In this document: piece by piece, positions 6,725 to 14,793 of the stretch | How the letters are laid out: the number at the start of each line of letters is the position of its first letter | How positions within the stretch are numbered: position 1 is the stretch's first letter | From: JAIBBG01 sp046304755 | Lineage (GTDB): Bacteria > Bacteroidota > Bacteroidia > Flavobacteriales_D > Sanyastnellaceae | DNA: 23,861 bases | NCBI GenBank assembly: GCA_046304755.1 | Contig: JBKCDO010000187.1 | Location: 1 to 23,861 of the forward strand | Reading direction: 5' to 3' | Position numbers and translations under genes: made by a program | Notes under the pieces: model-generated | What the model saw: only the letters and a program-made list of their open reading frames with translations | What the model was told of the DNA's origin: nothing | Databases searched by the model: none

Positions 6725-7057
6725 ATGGCGCTGCGGTTTGCGCGACTGGTTCGAATGGCGTTGATTCTTGCAATTGTTTGCTTCGTTTCTCCAAGTGTTG
6801 TTTCAGCCCAGCGGGACTCTTCCACACAAAGGCAGCAGCAAGTTAAGGATCCGGATCAACCCAACATGGACGGTTTGGTCGAAGTCAGTTTCAAAATTGA
6901 TGAGACCGGTCGGATTCAAATCGTTCACATCAATTCCACGAGCACGCAGTTGACCGAGTATGTGGTCAAGAAGTTGACGAAGATTAAGCTCGACACGGAG
7001 TCGGGAAGTGAGGGAAAGGTGATTACCTATCGCTTTGTCTTTAAGAAGCAAGCCTAA
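6725..7057 (+). CDS. Small periplasmic protein with a TonB C-terminal-like fold
   Basis: From ATG 6725 the 110-residue product starts with a clear signal peptide (MALILAIVCF core, ending VVSAQ near residue 29). A Gln-rich linker follows, then one small domain (about residues 48-108) reading VEVSFKIDETGRIQIVHINST with a later helix VVKKLTKIKL and a last strand. This order resembles the beta-alpha-beta TonB C-terminal domain seen in many Bacteroidota energy transducers, but the N-terminal membrane anchor and Pro-rich spanning region are missing, so it cannot act as a normal TonB. The frame stays open to 6596, but earlier starts would bury the signal peptide. The gene is followed by rlmN after 36 bp. 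Function is unknown. Confidence 0.75.
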   Translation: MALRFARLVRMALILAIVCFVSPSVVSAQRDSSTQRQQQVKDPDQPNMDGLVEVSFKIDETGRIQIVHINSTSTQLTEYVVKKLTKIKLDTESGSEGKVITYRFVFKKQA

Positions 7058-7075
7058 TCGGCACCTACGGTGTCG

Positions 7076-7083
7076 TATCTTCG
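7076..7083 (+). promoter_or_regulatory. Candidate -7 promoter element (TATCTTCG) for rlmN
   Basis: This matches the TAnnTTCG variant that recurs in the window and lies 10 bp before the rlmN ATG, giving a leader of only a few bases. No TTTG is found at the right -33 distance. rlmN could also be read through from the upstream gene. Confidence 0.35.
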
Positions 7084-7093
7084 CGACACAATC

Positions 7094-8182
7094 ATGAATT
7101 CCGGACTACCTGATATTCGTTCGCTTTCGACTGAGGAGCTTGCCCTGTTTTTTGAGCAGCACGGTGAGAAAAAGTTCAGGTCGAAGCAAGTGATGGAGTG
7201 GCTTTGGAAAAAGTCGGCTTCGGGGTTTGATCAAATGTCGAATCTTTCGGTAGCTACTCGTGATTTGCTCTCAACTCACTTTAAGCTGGAAACAATTCGT
7301 TTGGCGGATGAGCAAACAAGCTCGGACCGCACCATTAAGTGCGCGTTTGAGGTGGAGCCGGGCAAAGTGGTGGAGGGTGTTTTGATACCAACAGCGTCCC
7401 GCATGACGGCCTGTATTTCTTCTCAAGTAGGATGTAGTTTGTCTTGCGCCTTCTGCGCTACGGGCAGGCTAAAAATGCTACGCAATCTTACGGCCGGTGA
7501 AATTTATGATCAGGTAGTTTACCTCAAGCGCATGGCCGAGGAGCGCTACAACATTCCACTTTCCAATATTGTTTACATGGGCATGGGCGAGCCGCTGCTC
7601 AACTACAAACAAGTGCTTGGCTCAATCGAAAAGATTACCTCACCGGAAGGTTTGGGCATGTCACCGCAGCGCATCACCGTGAGCACTGCCGGTGTTGCCA
7701 AGATGATTACCAAATTGGGTGATGACGGCGTGAAGTTCAACTTGGCGCTATCGCTGCACGCGGCCAATGATGAGAAGCGAGACAAAATCATGGACATCAA
7801 TGAAAGCAACAACCTCTCGGTGCTTTCGGATGCGCTGAAGTATTTTCATGAGAAAACCGGTACTCGCGTAACGTTCGAGTACATCATTTTTAAAGACTTC
7901 AACGATTCAATAAAGGACGCGCAAGAATTAGCGAATTACTGCAAGCATTTGCCGGTGAAGATCAACATCATCGAATATAACCCGATTGATGACGGTGAAT
8001 ATCAGCAGGCAAGTCCGGAGCGTGTGGATGCGTTTGCGAAGTTCTTGGAATCACGAAACCTGGTGGTGAATGTGCGTCGTTCGCGTGGGAAAGACATCGA
8101 TGCAGCCTGCGGCCAATTGGCCAATAAAAACGCGGCACTTCTGAAAGACTCTGTAGTGCGCAAGGTGCGCGTAAACCCTTAA
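7094..8182 (+). CDS. rlmN: 23S rRNA (adenine2503-C2)/tRNA (adenine37-C2) methyltransferase RlmN
   Basis: The 362-residue radical-SAM enzyme methylates C2 of A2503 in 23S rRNA and A37 of some tRNAs, which affects decoding fidelity and sensitivity to peptidyl-transferase drugs. The [4Fe-4S] motif CxxxCxxC is at C114, C118 and C121, preceded by C107. The catalytic second cysteine is C339 in DAACGQL near the C-terminus. The 7-4-3 spacing of the four N-terminal cysteines is that of RlmN. Cfr, the resistance paralogue, shares the cysteines, but length and context favour housekeeping RlmN. I chose ATG 7094 over an in-frame GTG at 7070. The symporter gene follows after 24 bp and is probably cotranscribed. 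Confidence 0.97.
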   Translation: MNSGLPDIRSLSTEELALFFEQHGEKKFRSKQVMEWLWKKSASGFDQMSNLSVATRDLLSTHFKLETIRLADEQTSSDRTIKCAFEVEPGKVVEGVLIPTASRMTACISSQVGCSLSCAFCATGRLKMLRNLTAGEIYDQVVYLKRMAEERYNIPLSNIVYMGMGEPLLNYKQVLGSIEKITSPEGLGMSPQRITVSTAGVAKMITKLGDDGVKFNLALSLHAANDEKRDKIMDINESNNLSVLSDALKYFHEKTGTRVTFEYIIFKDFNDSIKDAQELANYCKHLPVKINIIEYNPIDDGEYQQASPERVDAFAKFLESRNLVVNVRRSRGKDIDAACGQLANKNAALLKDSVVRKVRVNP

Positions 8183-8206
8183 TTTGGCTTCAAGAAATTA
8201 CCTTTT

Positions 8207-9457
8207 ATGACAAAGTCAAACAAGCTGACCCTATGGATTTTTATTGCGCTGATTATTGGCGTACTCACGGGTGTGTTGCTCAACAGTAGCTACCCTCAAG
8301 GGGCTGATGGATCGATTCATCCGGGTCTTGCCGGTGTGCTGGATCAAGTCACCATTTTGACCGATATTTTCTTGCGACTGATCAAGATGATTATTGCGCC
8401 ACTGGTGTTTTCAACGCTTGTTGTGGGCGTGGCCAAGTTGGGCGACATCAATGCGGTGGGAAGAATCGGCGGAAAAACGATGTTGTGGTTTATTTCTGCA
8501 TCATTCGTTTCACTGCTGTTGGGGTGTCTTCTGGTGAATCTGTTTCAACCCGGAACAATGATGCAGCTCGAACTTCCACCTGCTGATGCGGCAACGGGAA
8601 TTGATAAGGCCGCCATGACTCTCAAGGGCGTGATTACGCACATTTTCCCGAAGAGTGTCATCGAGGCCATGGCGGGCAATGAGATTCTGCAGATTGTGGT
8701 TTTCTCGTTGTTTTTTGGTGTTGCCACAGCTGCTTTGGGTGAAAAGGGAGAAGTCATTATTAAAGGGTTGGATGCAGTTGGACACGTCATGCTGAAGATT
8801 ACAGGTTATGTCATGAACTTCGCGCCGTTCGCGGTTTTTTCAGCGATGACGGCTGTTGTAGCCAAGAAGGGCTTGGGTGTTTTAGTAACGTACGGCGTGT
8901 TCATCGGCGAGTTTTATTTCGGGTTGATGTTGTTGTGGTTGTTGCTCTTGTTTGCTGCGTATTTGTTGGTGGGTAAACGCGTAAAAACACTCGTAAGCCG
9001 AATCAAAGAGCCTTTATTGTTGGCCTTTTCAACAGCAAGCAGCGAGGCGGCGTTTCCAAAGACGCTCGAGGAGCTTGAGCGTTTTGGATGCAAAAACCGC
9101 ATTGTGAGTTTTGTGCTGCCGCTGGGTTATTCCTTCAACCTGGACGGCTCTATGATGTATATGACGTTCGCCAGTTTGTTTATCGCACAGAGCTACGGCA
9201 TTCACATGAGTTTTGACCAGCAGATTACGATGTTGCTTGTATTGATGATTACCAGCAAGGGAATTGCCGGTGTTCCGCGGGCATCGTTGGTGGTTATCGC
9301 CGGGACGCTTTCATCGTTTCAGATTCCCGAGGCGGGCCTTTTGTTGCTGCTAGGCATTGATCACCTGCTCGACATGGGGCGCAGCGCAACCAATGTGGTG
9401 GGCAATGCGGTGGCCACAGTGGCCGTCAGCAAGTGGGAAAAGAGCCTTGACCACTGA
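8207..9457 (+). CDS. Dicarboxylate/amino acid:cation symporter (DAACS family, GltP/DctA-like)
   Basis: The 416-residue inner-membrane protein has about eight hydrophobic segments and the two re-entrant regions of the family. The Ser-rich hairpin region is present as AFSTASSEAAFPKTLE, and the substrate and Na+ site as SFNLDGSMMYMTFASLFIAQ. The last helix segment reads DHLLDMGRSATNVVGNAVATV, close to the family pattern D..R...NV.G. Such transporters take up glutamate, aspartate or C4-dicarboxylates driven by Na+ or H+; the sequence alone does not settle which. It follows rlmN by 24 bp with no terminator between. Downstream lies a 145-bp gap holding an inverted-repeat element. Confidence 0.95.
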   Translation: MTKSNKLTLWIFIALIIGVLTGVLLNSSYPQGADGSIHPGLAGVLDQVTILTDIFLRLIKMIIAPLVFSTLVVGVAKLGDINAVGRIGGKTMLWFISASFVSLLLGCLLVNLFQPGTMMQLELPPADAATGIDKAAMTLKGVITHIFPKSVIEAMAGNEILQIVVFSLFFGVATAALGEKGEVIIKGLDAVGHVMLKITGYVMNFAPFAVFSAMTAVVAKKGLGVLVTYGVFIGEFYFGLMLLWLLLLFAAYLLVGKRVKTLVSRIKEPLLLAFSTASSEAAFPKTLEELERFGCKNRIVSFVLPLGYSFNLDGSMMYMTFASLFIAQSYGIHMSFDQQITMLLVLMITSKGIAGVPRASLVVIAGTLSSFQIPEAGLLLLLGIDHLLDMGRSATNVVGNAVATVAVSKWEKSLDH

Positions 9458-9461
9458 GGTT

Positions 9462-9567
9462 GATTTAACCGCAGTTTCGCAGAGAAAAATCAAGAGCATA
9501 CTTTTAGCAGTTCGAACGCGTCCGTAGTTCTCCGTAGTTCTCTTTGCGTCCTGGCGGTAAAGAAATC
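9462..9567. repeat. Intergenic element with imperfect terminal inverted repeats
   Basis: The left arm (9462-9486, starting GATTTAACCGC and ending CGCAGAGAA) pairs imperfectly with the right arm (9538-9567, reading TTCTCTTTGCG then GCGGTAAAGAAATC). Between them lies a direct repeat. The CCGC...GCGG termini and the TCTnTGCG-type 10-base periodicity resemble small palindromic intergenic repeats that I recall from many environmental Gram-negative genomes. There is no coding content. Whether it is repeated elsewhere cannot be judged from one copy. Confidence 0.5.
9521..9540 (+). repeat. Perfect 10-bp tandem direct repeat (TCCGTAGTTC x2)
   Basis: Two identical adjacent copies lie at 9521-9530 and 9531-9540, followed by TCTTTGCGTC (9541-9550), which may be a decayed third copy. 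They sit inside the larger inverted-repeat element between the symporter gene and purQ. Confidence 0.85.
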
Positions 9568-9578
9568 CATGCCCGTTG

Positions 9579-9586
9579 TATTTTTG
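9579..9586 (+). promoter_or_regulatory. -7 promoter element (TATTTTTG) for purQ
   Basis: This is an exact TAnnTTTG match 16 bp before the purQ ATG, just downstream of the inverted-repeat element. The matching -33 TTTG is not seen at 19-21 bp. An A-rich leader without a Shine-Dalgarno sequence follows. Confidence 0.5.
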
Positions 9587-9602
9587 AACCAAAATCAAAA
9601 CC

Positions 9603-10295
9603 ATGAAATTCGGTGTTGTTGTTTTTCCGGGCAGTAATTGCGACGAAGATTTAGTCTACACATTGCGCGACATTATGCATCAGGATGTTGTCAAGTTGTG
9701 GCACAAGGACACCGATTTGCAGGGGGTTGATTTTGTGTTTATCCCGGGAGGATTTTCCTACGGAGATTATTTGAGAAGCGGTGCCATTGCGCGTTTCTCT
9801 CCAATCATGGATGCGGTAGTTAAGCACGCAGAAAACGGCGGATACGTGATGGGAATTTGCAATGGATTTCAAATTCTGTGTGAGGCGAAATTGTTGCCCG
9901 GGGCCCTGCTGCACAACGAAAGCCGCAAATTCATTTGTAAGAATGTTTTCCTGAAGCCCGTTTCAAAAACAGCGCTTCCCACACACGGGCTGGATTTCTC
10001 GAAAGCGTATAAAGTTCCCATTGCCCATGGTGAGGGCCGCTTCTACGCAACCGATGAGCAGATGAAAGAGATTATCGCCAACGATCAAATCTTGTTTCGT
10101 TACTGTAATGAAGATGGTGAAACAACAGAGGAGTCGAATCCAAATGGAGCAGTGCTCAATATTGCCGGAATCTGCAACAAGCAACGTAATGTTTTCGGAA
10201 TGATGCCGCATCCCGAACGCGCGTCAGACTTTGAATTAGAGAACACGGATGGCCGCGAAATTTTTGAAAGCATTTTAGCAACCGTTGGCGCATAG
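9603..10295 (+). CDS. purQ: Phosphoribosylformylglycinamidine synthase subunit I (glutaminase, PurQ)
   Basis: The 230-residue class I glutamine amidotransferase releases ammonia from glutamine for conversion of FGAR to FGAM, step four of purine synthesis. It shows VVVFPGSNCDED at the N-terminus, SYGDYLRSGAIAR, the nucleophile elbow GICNGFQILCE (Cys near residue 86) and the C-terminal MMPHPER, where His and Glu complete the triad. Length and motifs are those of stand-alone PurQ, which works with PurS and the small PurL. Neither partner gene is adjacent. Many Bacteroidota instead use a single long PurL with a fused glutaminase, so the separate form is notable. Dxs follows after 109 bp. Confidence 0.95.
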   Translation: MKFGVVVFPGSNCDEDLVYTLRDIMHQDVVKLWHKDTDLQGVDFVFIPGGFSYGDYLRSGAIARFSPIMDAVVKHAENGGYVMGICNGFQILCEAKLLPGALLHNESRKFICKNVFLKPVSKTALPTHGLDFSKAYKVPIAHGEGRFYATDEQMKEIIANDQILFRYCNEDGETTEESNPNGAVLNIAGICNKQRNVFGMMPHPERASDFELENTDGREIFESILATVGA

Positions 10296-10404
10296 GGCGT
10301 TTTTTCAAAGCCGCTTTGGTTGGAATAGTCTCTTTTGGCGAACTTTACAGGACCGTTTTTGTTTTAAAGAATACTGCCGTCAATTTTACTGCAGCCACTT
10401 TACC

Positions 10405-12345
10405 ATGAGTAATCAATACATCCCGGGCCCACTATTGGCCAATATCCATACTCCGGAAGACCTCCGCAAGCAATTGCGTGTAGACCAGTTGCCGCAGCTC
10501 TCCAAGGAGTTGCGTCAGTACATCGTTGATATCGTCAGTGAGAAGGGCGGTCACTTCGGCGCTAGCCTAGGTGTCGTGGAAATGACTGTTGCGCTGCATT
10601 ATGTGTTCAATACGCCATACGACCAATTGATTTGGGATGTAGGTCACCAAGCCTATGGCCACAAGATTTTGACCGGTCGTCGTGAGGTGTTTCACACGAA
10701 CCGCAAATACAAAGGCATCAGTGGCTTTCCTAAGCGCAGCGAAAGTGAATACGATACGTTTGGTGTGGGTCACTCGTCTACCTCTATCAGTGCGGCCGTG
10801 GGAATGGCAGTAGCGTCAAAGTTGAAGAAGGAAGAATCACGTAAGGTAATTGCGGTGATTGGCGATGGAGCGATGACCGCGGGTTTGGCTTTTGAAGGGT
10901 TGAATCACGGTGGAACGGCTGACGCTGACATTCTGGTAATTCTCAACGACAACTGCATGAGCATTGACCCAAACGTCGGTGCATTGAAGGAATATCTCAC
11001 CGACATTACAACGTCTCACACCTACAATAAGGTGAAGGATGAAGTATGGAATATGCTTGGAAAACTCTCGACTTTCGGAACAAGCGCTCAATCAATTGTG
11101 CACAAGGTATCTGAGTCGTTGAAGTCTTCATTGGTGAAAGAAAGTAATTTGTTTGAATCGCTGAAGTGGCGATACTTCGGGCCAATCGATGGTCACGACG
11201 TAGAGCATGTCGCTGCGGTTTTGCAGGATTTGAAAGACATTCCGGGCCCGAAGATTCTTCACTGTGTGACGATGAAGGGTAAGGGTTATGAACCCGCGGA
11301 GAAAGGCAGTCCAACGAAGTGGCACGCGCCGGGAATTTTCAATAAGGAAACGGGTGAAATTGTGAAAGTGGTTCCCAAGTCACCACAACCCCCGTTGTAT
11401 CAGGATGTCTTTGGCCACACCATTATTGAGTTGGCCGAGAAGAATGAAAAGATTGTGGGTGTGACACCGGCCATGCCGTCTGGTTGTTCGTTGAAGTTTA
11501 TGATGGAAGCGATGCCTGATCGCGCTTTCGATGTAGGAATTGCTGAGCAGCATGCGGTGACATTCAGCGCAGGAATGGCCACTCAAGGACTTATTCCGTT
11601 CTGCAATATTTACAGCTCTTTCATGCAGCGAGCCTATGATCAGGTGGTGCATGATGTGGCCATTCAAAAGCTACAGGTTGTATTTTGTCTGGATCGCGGC
11701 GGCCTTGTGGGTGCTGATGGTCCAACACACCACGGCGCATACGATTTGGCCTACATGCGTTCGATTCCCAACATGATTGTTGCATCGCCCATGGATGAAA
11801 GCGAGTTGCGCAACATGATGTACACAGCGCAGTACGAGAACTACGGACCATTTTCAATTCGTTACCCACGAGGTAATGGCGTGATGACTGAATGGAAAAC
11901 GCCGTTCCAGTTGATAAAGCCCGGAACCGGCCGTAAGGTTCGCAGCGGCAGTGATATCGCCATTTTGAGCATTGGCCCTATGGGTAATAACGCGCTCAAG
12001 GCTTGCGAAGAATTGGAGTCACGCGGCATTAGTGCAGCGTTGTACGATATGCGATTTGTAAAGCCCATCGATGAGTTGATGTTGCATGAAGTCTTTGGAA
12101 AGTTCAAGCATGTAATCACGGTCGAGGACGGATGTTTGCAAGGCGGTATGGGCAGCGCGGTGCTTGAGTTTATGGTTGACAATGGCTATACGTCTCAAGT
12201 AAAACGCCTGGGTATTCCGGATCGCCTGGTGGAGCATGGAACGCAGGATGAGTTGTACGCAGAGTGTCATTATGATACGGCAGCGATGGTTGCAACTTGC
12301 GAAGAAATGTTGCGCGAAACCATTGTTGAAAAGCGCACGGCATAG
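10405..12345 (+). CDS. dxs: 1-deoxy-D-xylulose-5-phosphate synthase
   Basis: The 646-residue thiamine diphosphate enzyme condenses pyruvate and glyceraldehyde 3-phosphate, the entry step of the MEP isoprenoid pathway. Visible features are KGGHFGASLG (H50) near the start, the ThDP/Mg2+ motif GDGAMTAG to NDN (about residues 153-183), GIAEQHAVTFSAG with the catalytic Glu in the pyrimidine domain, DRGGLVGADGPTHHG, and a C-terminal transketolase domain. I chose ATG 10405, which gives the family start SNQYIPGPLLANIHTPEDL. The frame is open back to 10285, but that extension has no family character and overlaps purQ. Dxs needs thiamine diphosphate, the product of ThiL encoded about 5 kb away. DUF2480 follows 14 bp downstream. 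Confidence 0.97.
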   Translation: MSNQYIPGPLLANIHTPEDLRKQLRVDQLPQLSKELRQYIVDIVSEKGGHFGASLGVVEMTVALHYVFNTPYDQLIWDVGHQAYGHKILTGRREVFHTNRKYKGISGFPKRSESEYDTFGVGHSSTSISAAVGMAVASKLKKEESRKVIAVIGDGAMTAGLAFEGLNHGGTADADILVILNDNCMSIDPNVGALKEYLTDITTSHTYNKVKDEVWNMLGKLSTFGTSAQSIVHKVSESLKSSLVKESNLFESLKWRYFGPIDGHDVEHVAAVLQDLKDIPGPKILHCVTMKGKGYEPAEKGSPTKWHAPGIFNKETGEIVKVVPKSPQPPLYQDVFGHTIIELAEKNEKIVGVTPAMPSGCSLKFMMEAMPDRAFDVGIAEQHAVTFSAGMATQGLIPFCNIYSSFMQRAYDQVVHDVAIQKLQVVFCLDRGGLVGADGPTHHGAYDLAYMRSIPNMIVASPMDESELRNMMYTAQYENYGPFSIRYPRGNGVMTEWKTPFQLIKPGTGRKVRSGSDIAILSIGPMGNNALKACEELESRGISAALYDMRFVKPIDELMLHEVFGKFKHVITVEDGCLQGGMGSAVLEFMVDNGYTSQVKRLGIPDRLVEHGTQDELYAECHYDTAAMVATCEEMLRETIVEKRTA

Positions 12346-12359
12346 TATTCTTGTCACTT

Positions 12360-12863
12360 ATGGAAGAGATCGTCAATAAGGTTGCGGCAAGCGGTTTAGT
12401 AACGATTGATCTTGAAGAGATGTATCCCACCGGCGAACGCGTCGAGCTGGATATTGCACCCTTGTTGTGGCAGGGCTTAGCCTTGAAGGAGAAGGATTTT
12501 CGCGAATGGATTTTACAAAACGATTGGAGTGTATATCAGGGGAAGCACGTTGCGTACTTCTGTAGTGCTGATGCCATTATTCAGCCATGGGCTTTTATGC
12601 TGGTGGCTTCTCGGTTGTCGGGGCTTGCCACAACCGCTCTTCAAGGTCGAAGAGAAGAGTTGGAGAACGCATTGTTCAGATCCGCAATCGACTTACTCGA
12701 TGTGGAGCAATACCGCGATAAACGCTGTGTAATCAAGGGGTGTAGCAACAAGCCGGTACCCGCATCTGCCTATGCGTATTTAGTAACACGTCTGCAACCC
12801 GTTGCCAAAAGCATCATGTTCGGAGAGCCTTGCAGCACGGTGCCTGTTTTCAAGAAAGCTTAA
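12360..12863 (+). CDS. DUF2480 family protein
   Basis: The 167-residue protein reads like the DUF2480 family, which I know as a Bacteroidota-restricted family of unknown function: the start (VAASGLVTIDLEEMYP), the central FREWILQNDWSVYQGKHVAY and CSADAIIQPWAFML, and a C-terminal segment with CVIKGCSNKPVPASAYAYL. Two conserved-looking Cys (RCVIKGCSNK) and one in FCSADA might bind metal, but this is a guess. There is no signal peptide or membrane segment, so it is cytoplasmic. ATG 12360 lies 14 bp after dxs, suggesting cotranscription. Its TAA stop interlocks with the TAA of the convergent PurF-like gene in TTAA. Confidence 0.88.
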   Translation: MEEIVNKVAASGLVTIDLEEMYPTGERVELDIAPLLWQGLALKEKDFREWILQNDWSVYQGKHVAYFCSADAIIQPWAFMLVASRLSGLATTALQGRREELENALFRSAIDLLDVEQYRDKRCVIKGCSNKPVPASAYAYLVTRLQPVAKSIMFGEPCSTVPVFKKA

Positions 12864-14749
12864 TACGCCCGTTCGTTGCGCCCTTCCATGTAGTTGATGA
12901 ACGCTCGATTGACTACGCCATTTCCGCCCGGCGTAGGATAATTTCCACTGAAGTACCAATCACCGGAGTGTCCGGGACAAGCGAGATGCAAATCTGCGAT
13001 GGTTTGGAATATGACATCGACTTTGGCGTTGGTCTTATCGGGTGTTACTAGCGCTGCGATTTGAGCGGAAATTTCTTCGGGCGTAAAGGCCGCGTAGATT
13101 TCCTGTACGTGATTTCCTTTATTCGGTGCTGTTCTACAGTTTTCAAGCACACGACTTGTTACTTCATCATAGGTGCCGCGTTGTTTGTGCAGCGCAATGG
13201 CTGCTTGGAACGCAATGAAATCGCCGAGCTTGGCCATATCGATGCCATAACAATCGGGATAGCGAATCTGAGGTGCTGAAGAAACGATGATGATACGTTT
13301 TGGACCGAGTCGGTCAAGCATTTTGATGATGGACTTCTTCAGGGTTGTGCCACGCACGATTGAGTCATCAATAACCACAAGAGTATCGACGTCGCGTTTT
13401 ACGGCGCCATGTGTGGTGTCATACACGTGCGCGACCATCTCATCACGAGCGCTGTCTTGAGTGATGAATGTGCGCATTTTCACATCTTTAATCGCAATTT
13501 TTTCCAAGCGTGCGCGCTTGCGAATGATGGCGTCAATAGCTTCGATCGTGGCGTTGTCGCCAAGTGCTTTGATGTCAGCAACCTTGACATCATTCAGATG
13601 ATCTTCAAGCGCCTTCATCATTCCATAGAAGGCAATTTCTGCTGTGTTTGGAATGAATGAGAAGACTGTGTTTTCGAGATCGTAATTAACCGCTTCCAGA
13701 ATTTGCGGCACTACATTTCTTCCCAAGGCTTGCCGCTCGCGGTAAATCGCTTCATCGTTGCCGCGCGAGAAGTAGATGCGTTCGAAAGAACACGATCGTT
13801 TTTCACGGGGCTCGATAATCTTTTTGATAGTGGTTGAAGCGTCTTTTATGATGATATATGCATGCCCCGGTTCAAGCTCGCGAATTTCATCGAGTGGCGC
13901 GTTGAAAGCAGCCTGTATGGGTGGGCGCTCTGAAGCGACAACCGCAATTTCATCGTTTTCGTACCAATACGCCGGGCGAATACCGGAAGGGTCGCGCAGC
14001 ACAAATGCGTCGCCGTGGCCGATGAGTCCGGCAATGGCAAAGCCTCCGTCGAAGTCACGGGTTGCACGCGAAAGCAAGCGTTGCACGTCTAGATTTTCAG
14101 AAATGAGCTCGGTAATTTTTTTGTTGTCGTGTCCTTCTTGTTTGAAGCGATCGAAAAGCAGTTGGTTTTCTTCATCCAAAAAGTGACCGATTTTTTCCAT
14201 TACGGTTACGGTATCGGCTTTTTGCTTGGGGTGCTGCCCCAAATCAATGAGGAGCTGGAAGAGCTCGTCAACATTGGTTAAGTTGAAGTTTCCGGCAACG
14301 ACAAGGTTGCGTGTCATCCAGTTGTTTTCTCGCAAAAACGGGTGACAGTTTTCGATACTGTTTCCACCATAGGTTCCATAGCGCAAGTGGCCTAGAAAAA
14401 GTTCGCCGGTAAAAGCGTAGTTTTCTCTCAAGTAGGGTATATCGCTGAGTTTGTCGGGACGTGAGCGCTCGAGATCTTCGAAGCGTGACATCACTTTGGA
14501 AAACAAATCGCGGATGGCTTGTGTGTCGTTGCTTCGAACTCGGCTGATGTAGCGTTTGCCCGGAGGCATGTCGATTTTGATATTCGCTAATCCCGCTCCA
14601 TCCTGGCCTCGATTATGCTGCTTTTCCATGAGCAGGTACATCTTGTTGAGGCCGTAAAATGCTGTTCCGTATTTCTCGGTGAAGTGTTGAAGAGGTTTCT
14701 TCAAACGAAGGAGCGCGATGCCGCACTCATGCTTTAATTCATCGCTCAT
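12860..14749 (-). CDS. purF: Long-form amidophosphoribosyltransferase family protein (PurF-like)
   Basis: The 629-residue protein has an N-terminal Ntn-type class II glutaminase domain and a C-terminal phosphoribosyltransferase domain, as in PurF, which makes phosphoribosylamine from PRPP and glutamine. C9 in KHECGI would become the nucleophile after removal of an 8-residue propeptide. HNRGQDGAGL (45-54), HLRYGTYG (121-128), DPSGIRP (253-259) and the PRPP loop VVIDDSIVRGTTL (458-470) are present. Unlike ordinary PurF (about 470-510 residues), the oxyanion HNGN is GNFN (153-156), SESCALD is SERPPIQ, and PDSG is PNTAE (367-371), with about 100 extra C-terminal residues. It belongs to a long Bacteroidota subfamily usually annotated as PurF; whether it is the main purine enzyme is open. 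It has its own TACTTTTG promoter. Confidence 0.85.
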   Translation of the reverse strand: MSDELKHECGIALLRLKKPLQHFTEKYGTAFYGLNKMYLLMEKQHNRGQDGAGLANIKIDMPPGKRYISRVRSNDTQAIRDLFSKVMSRFEDLERSRPDKLSDIPYLRENYAFTGELFLGHLRYGTYGGNSIENCHPFLRENNWMTRNLVVAGNFNLTNVDELFQLLIDLGQHPKQKADTVTVMEKIGHFLDEENQLLFDRFKQEGHDNKKITELISENLDVQRLLSRATRDFDGGFAIAGLIGHGDAFVLRDPSGIRPAYWYENDEIAVVASERPPIQAAFNAPLDEIRELEPGHAYIIIKDASTTIKKIIEPREKRSCSFERIYFSRGNDEAIYRERQALGRNVVPQILEAVNYDLENTVFSFIPNTAEIAFYGMMKALEDHLNDVKVADIKALGDNATIEAIDAIIRKRARLEKIAIKDVKMRTFITQDSARDEMVAHVYDTTHGAVKRDVDTLVVIDDSIVRGTTLKKSIIKMLDRLGPKRIIIVSSAPQIRYPDCYGIDMAKLGDFIAFQAAIALHKQRGTYDEVTSRVLENCRTAPNKGNHVQEIYAAFTPEEISAQIAALVTPDKTNAKVDVIFQTIADLHLACPGHSGDWYFSGNYPTPGGNGVVNRAFINYMEGRNERAY

Positions 14750-14793
14750 GATGCGCGAGGAGCAATATGAGAATCAACTCCTTTAAAGGCACG

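Noticed and set aside
10285..10404. N-terminal extension of Dxs by 40 codons
   Set aside because: It overlaps purQ, has no similarity to Dxs starts, and ATG 10405 gives the expected family N-terminus.
13846..14067. Open frames antisense or in other frames inside the PurF-like gene and other long genes
   Set aside because: They have no domains, signals or plausible starts and lie fully within well-supported genes; they are shadows.
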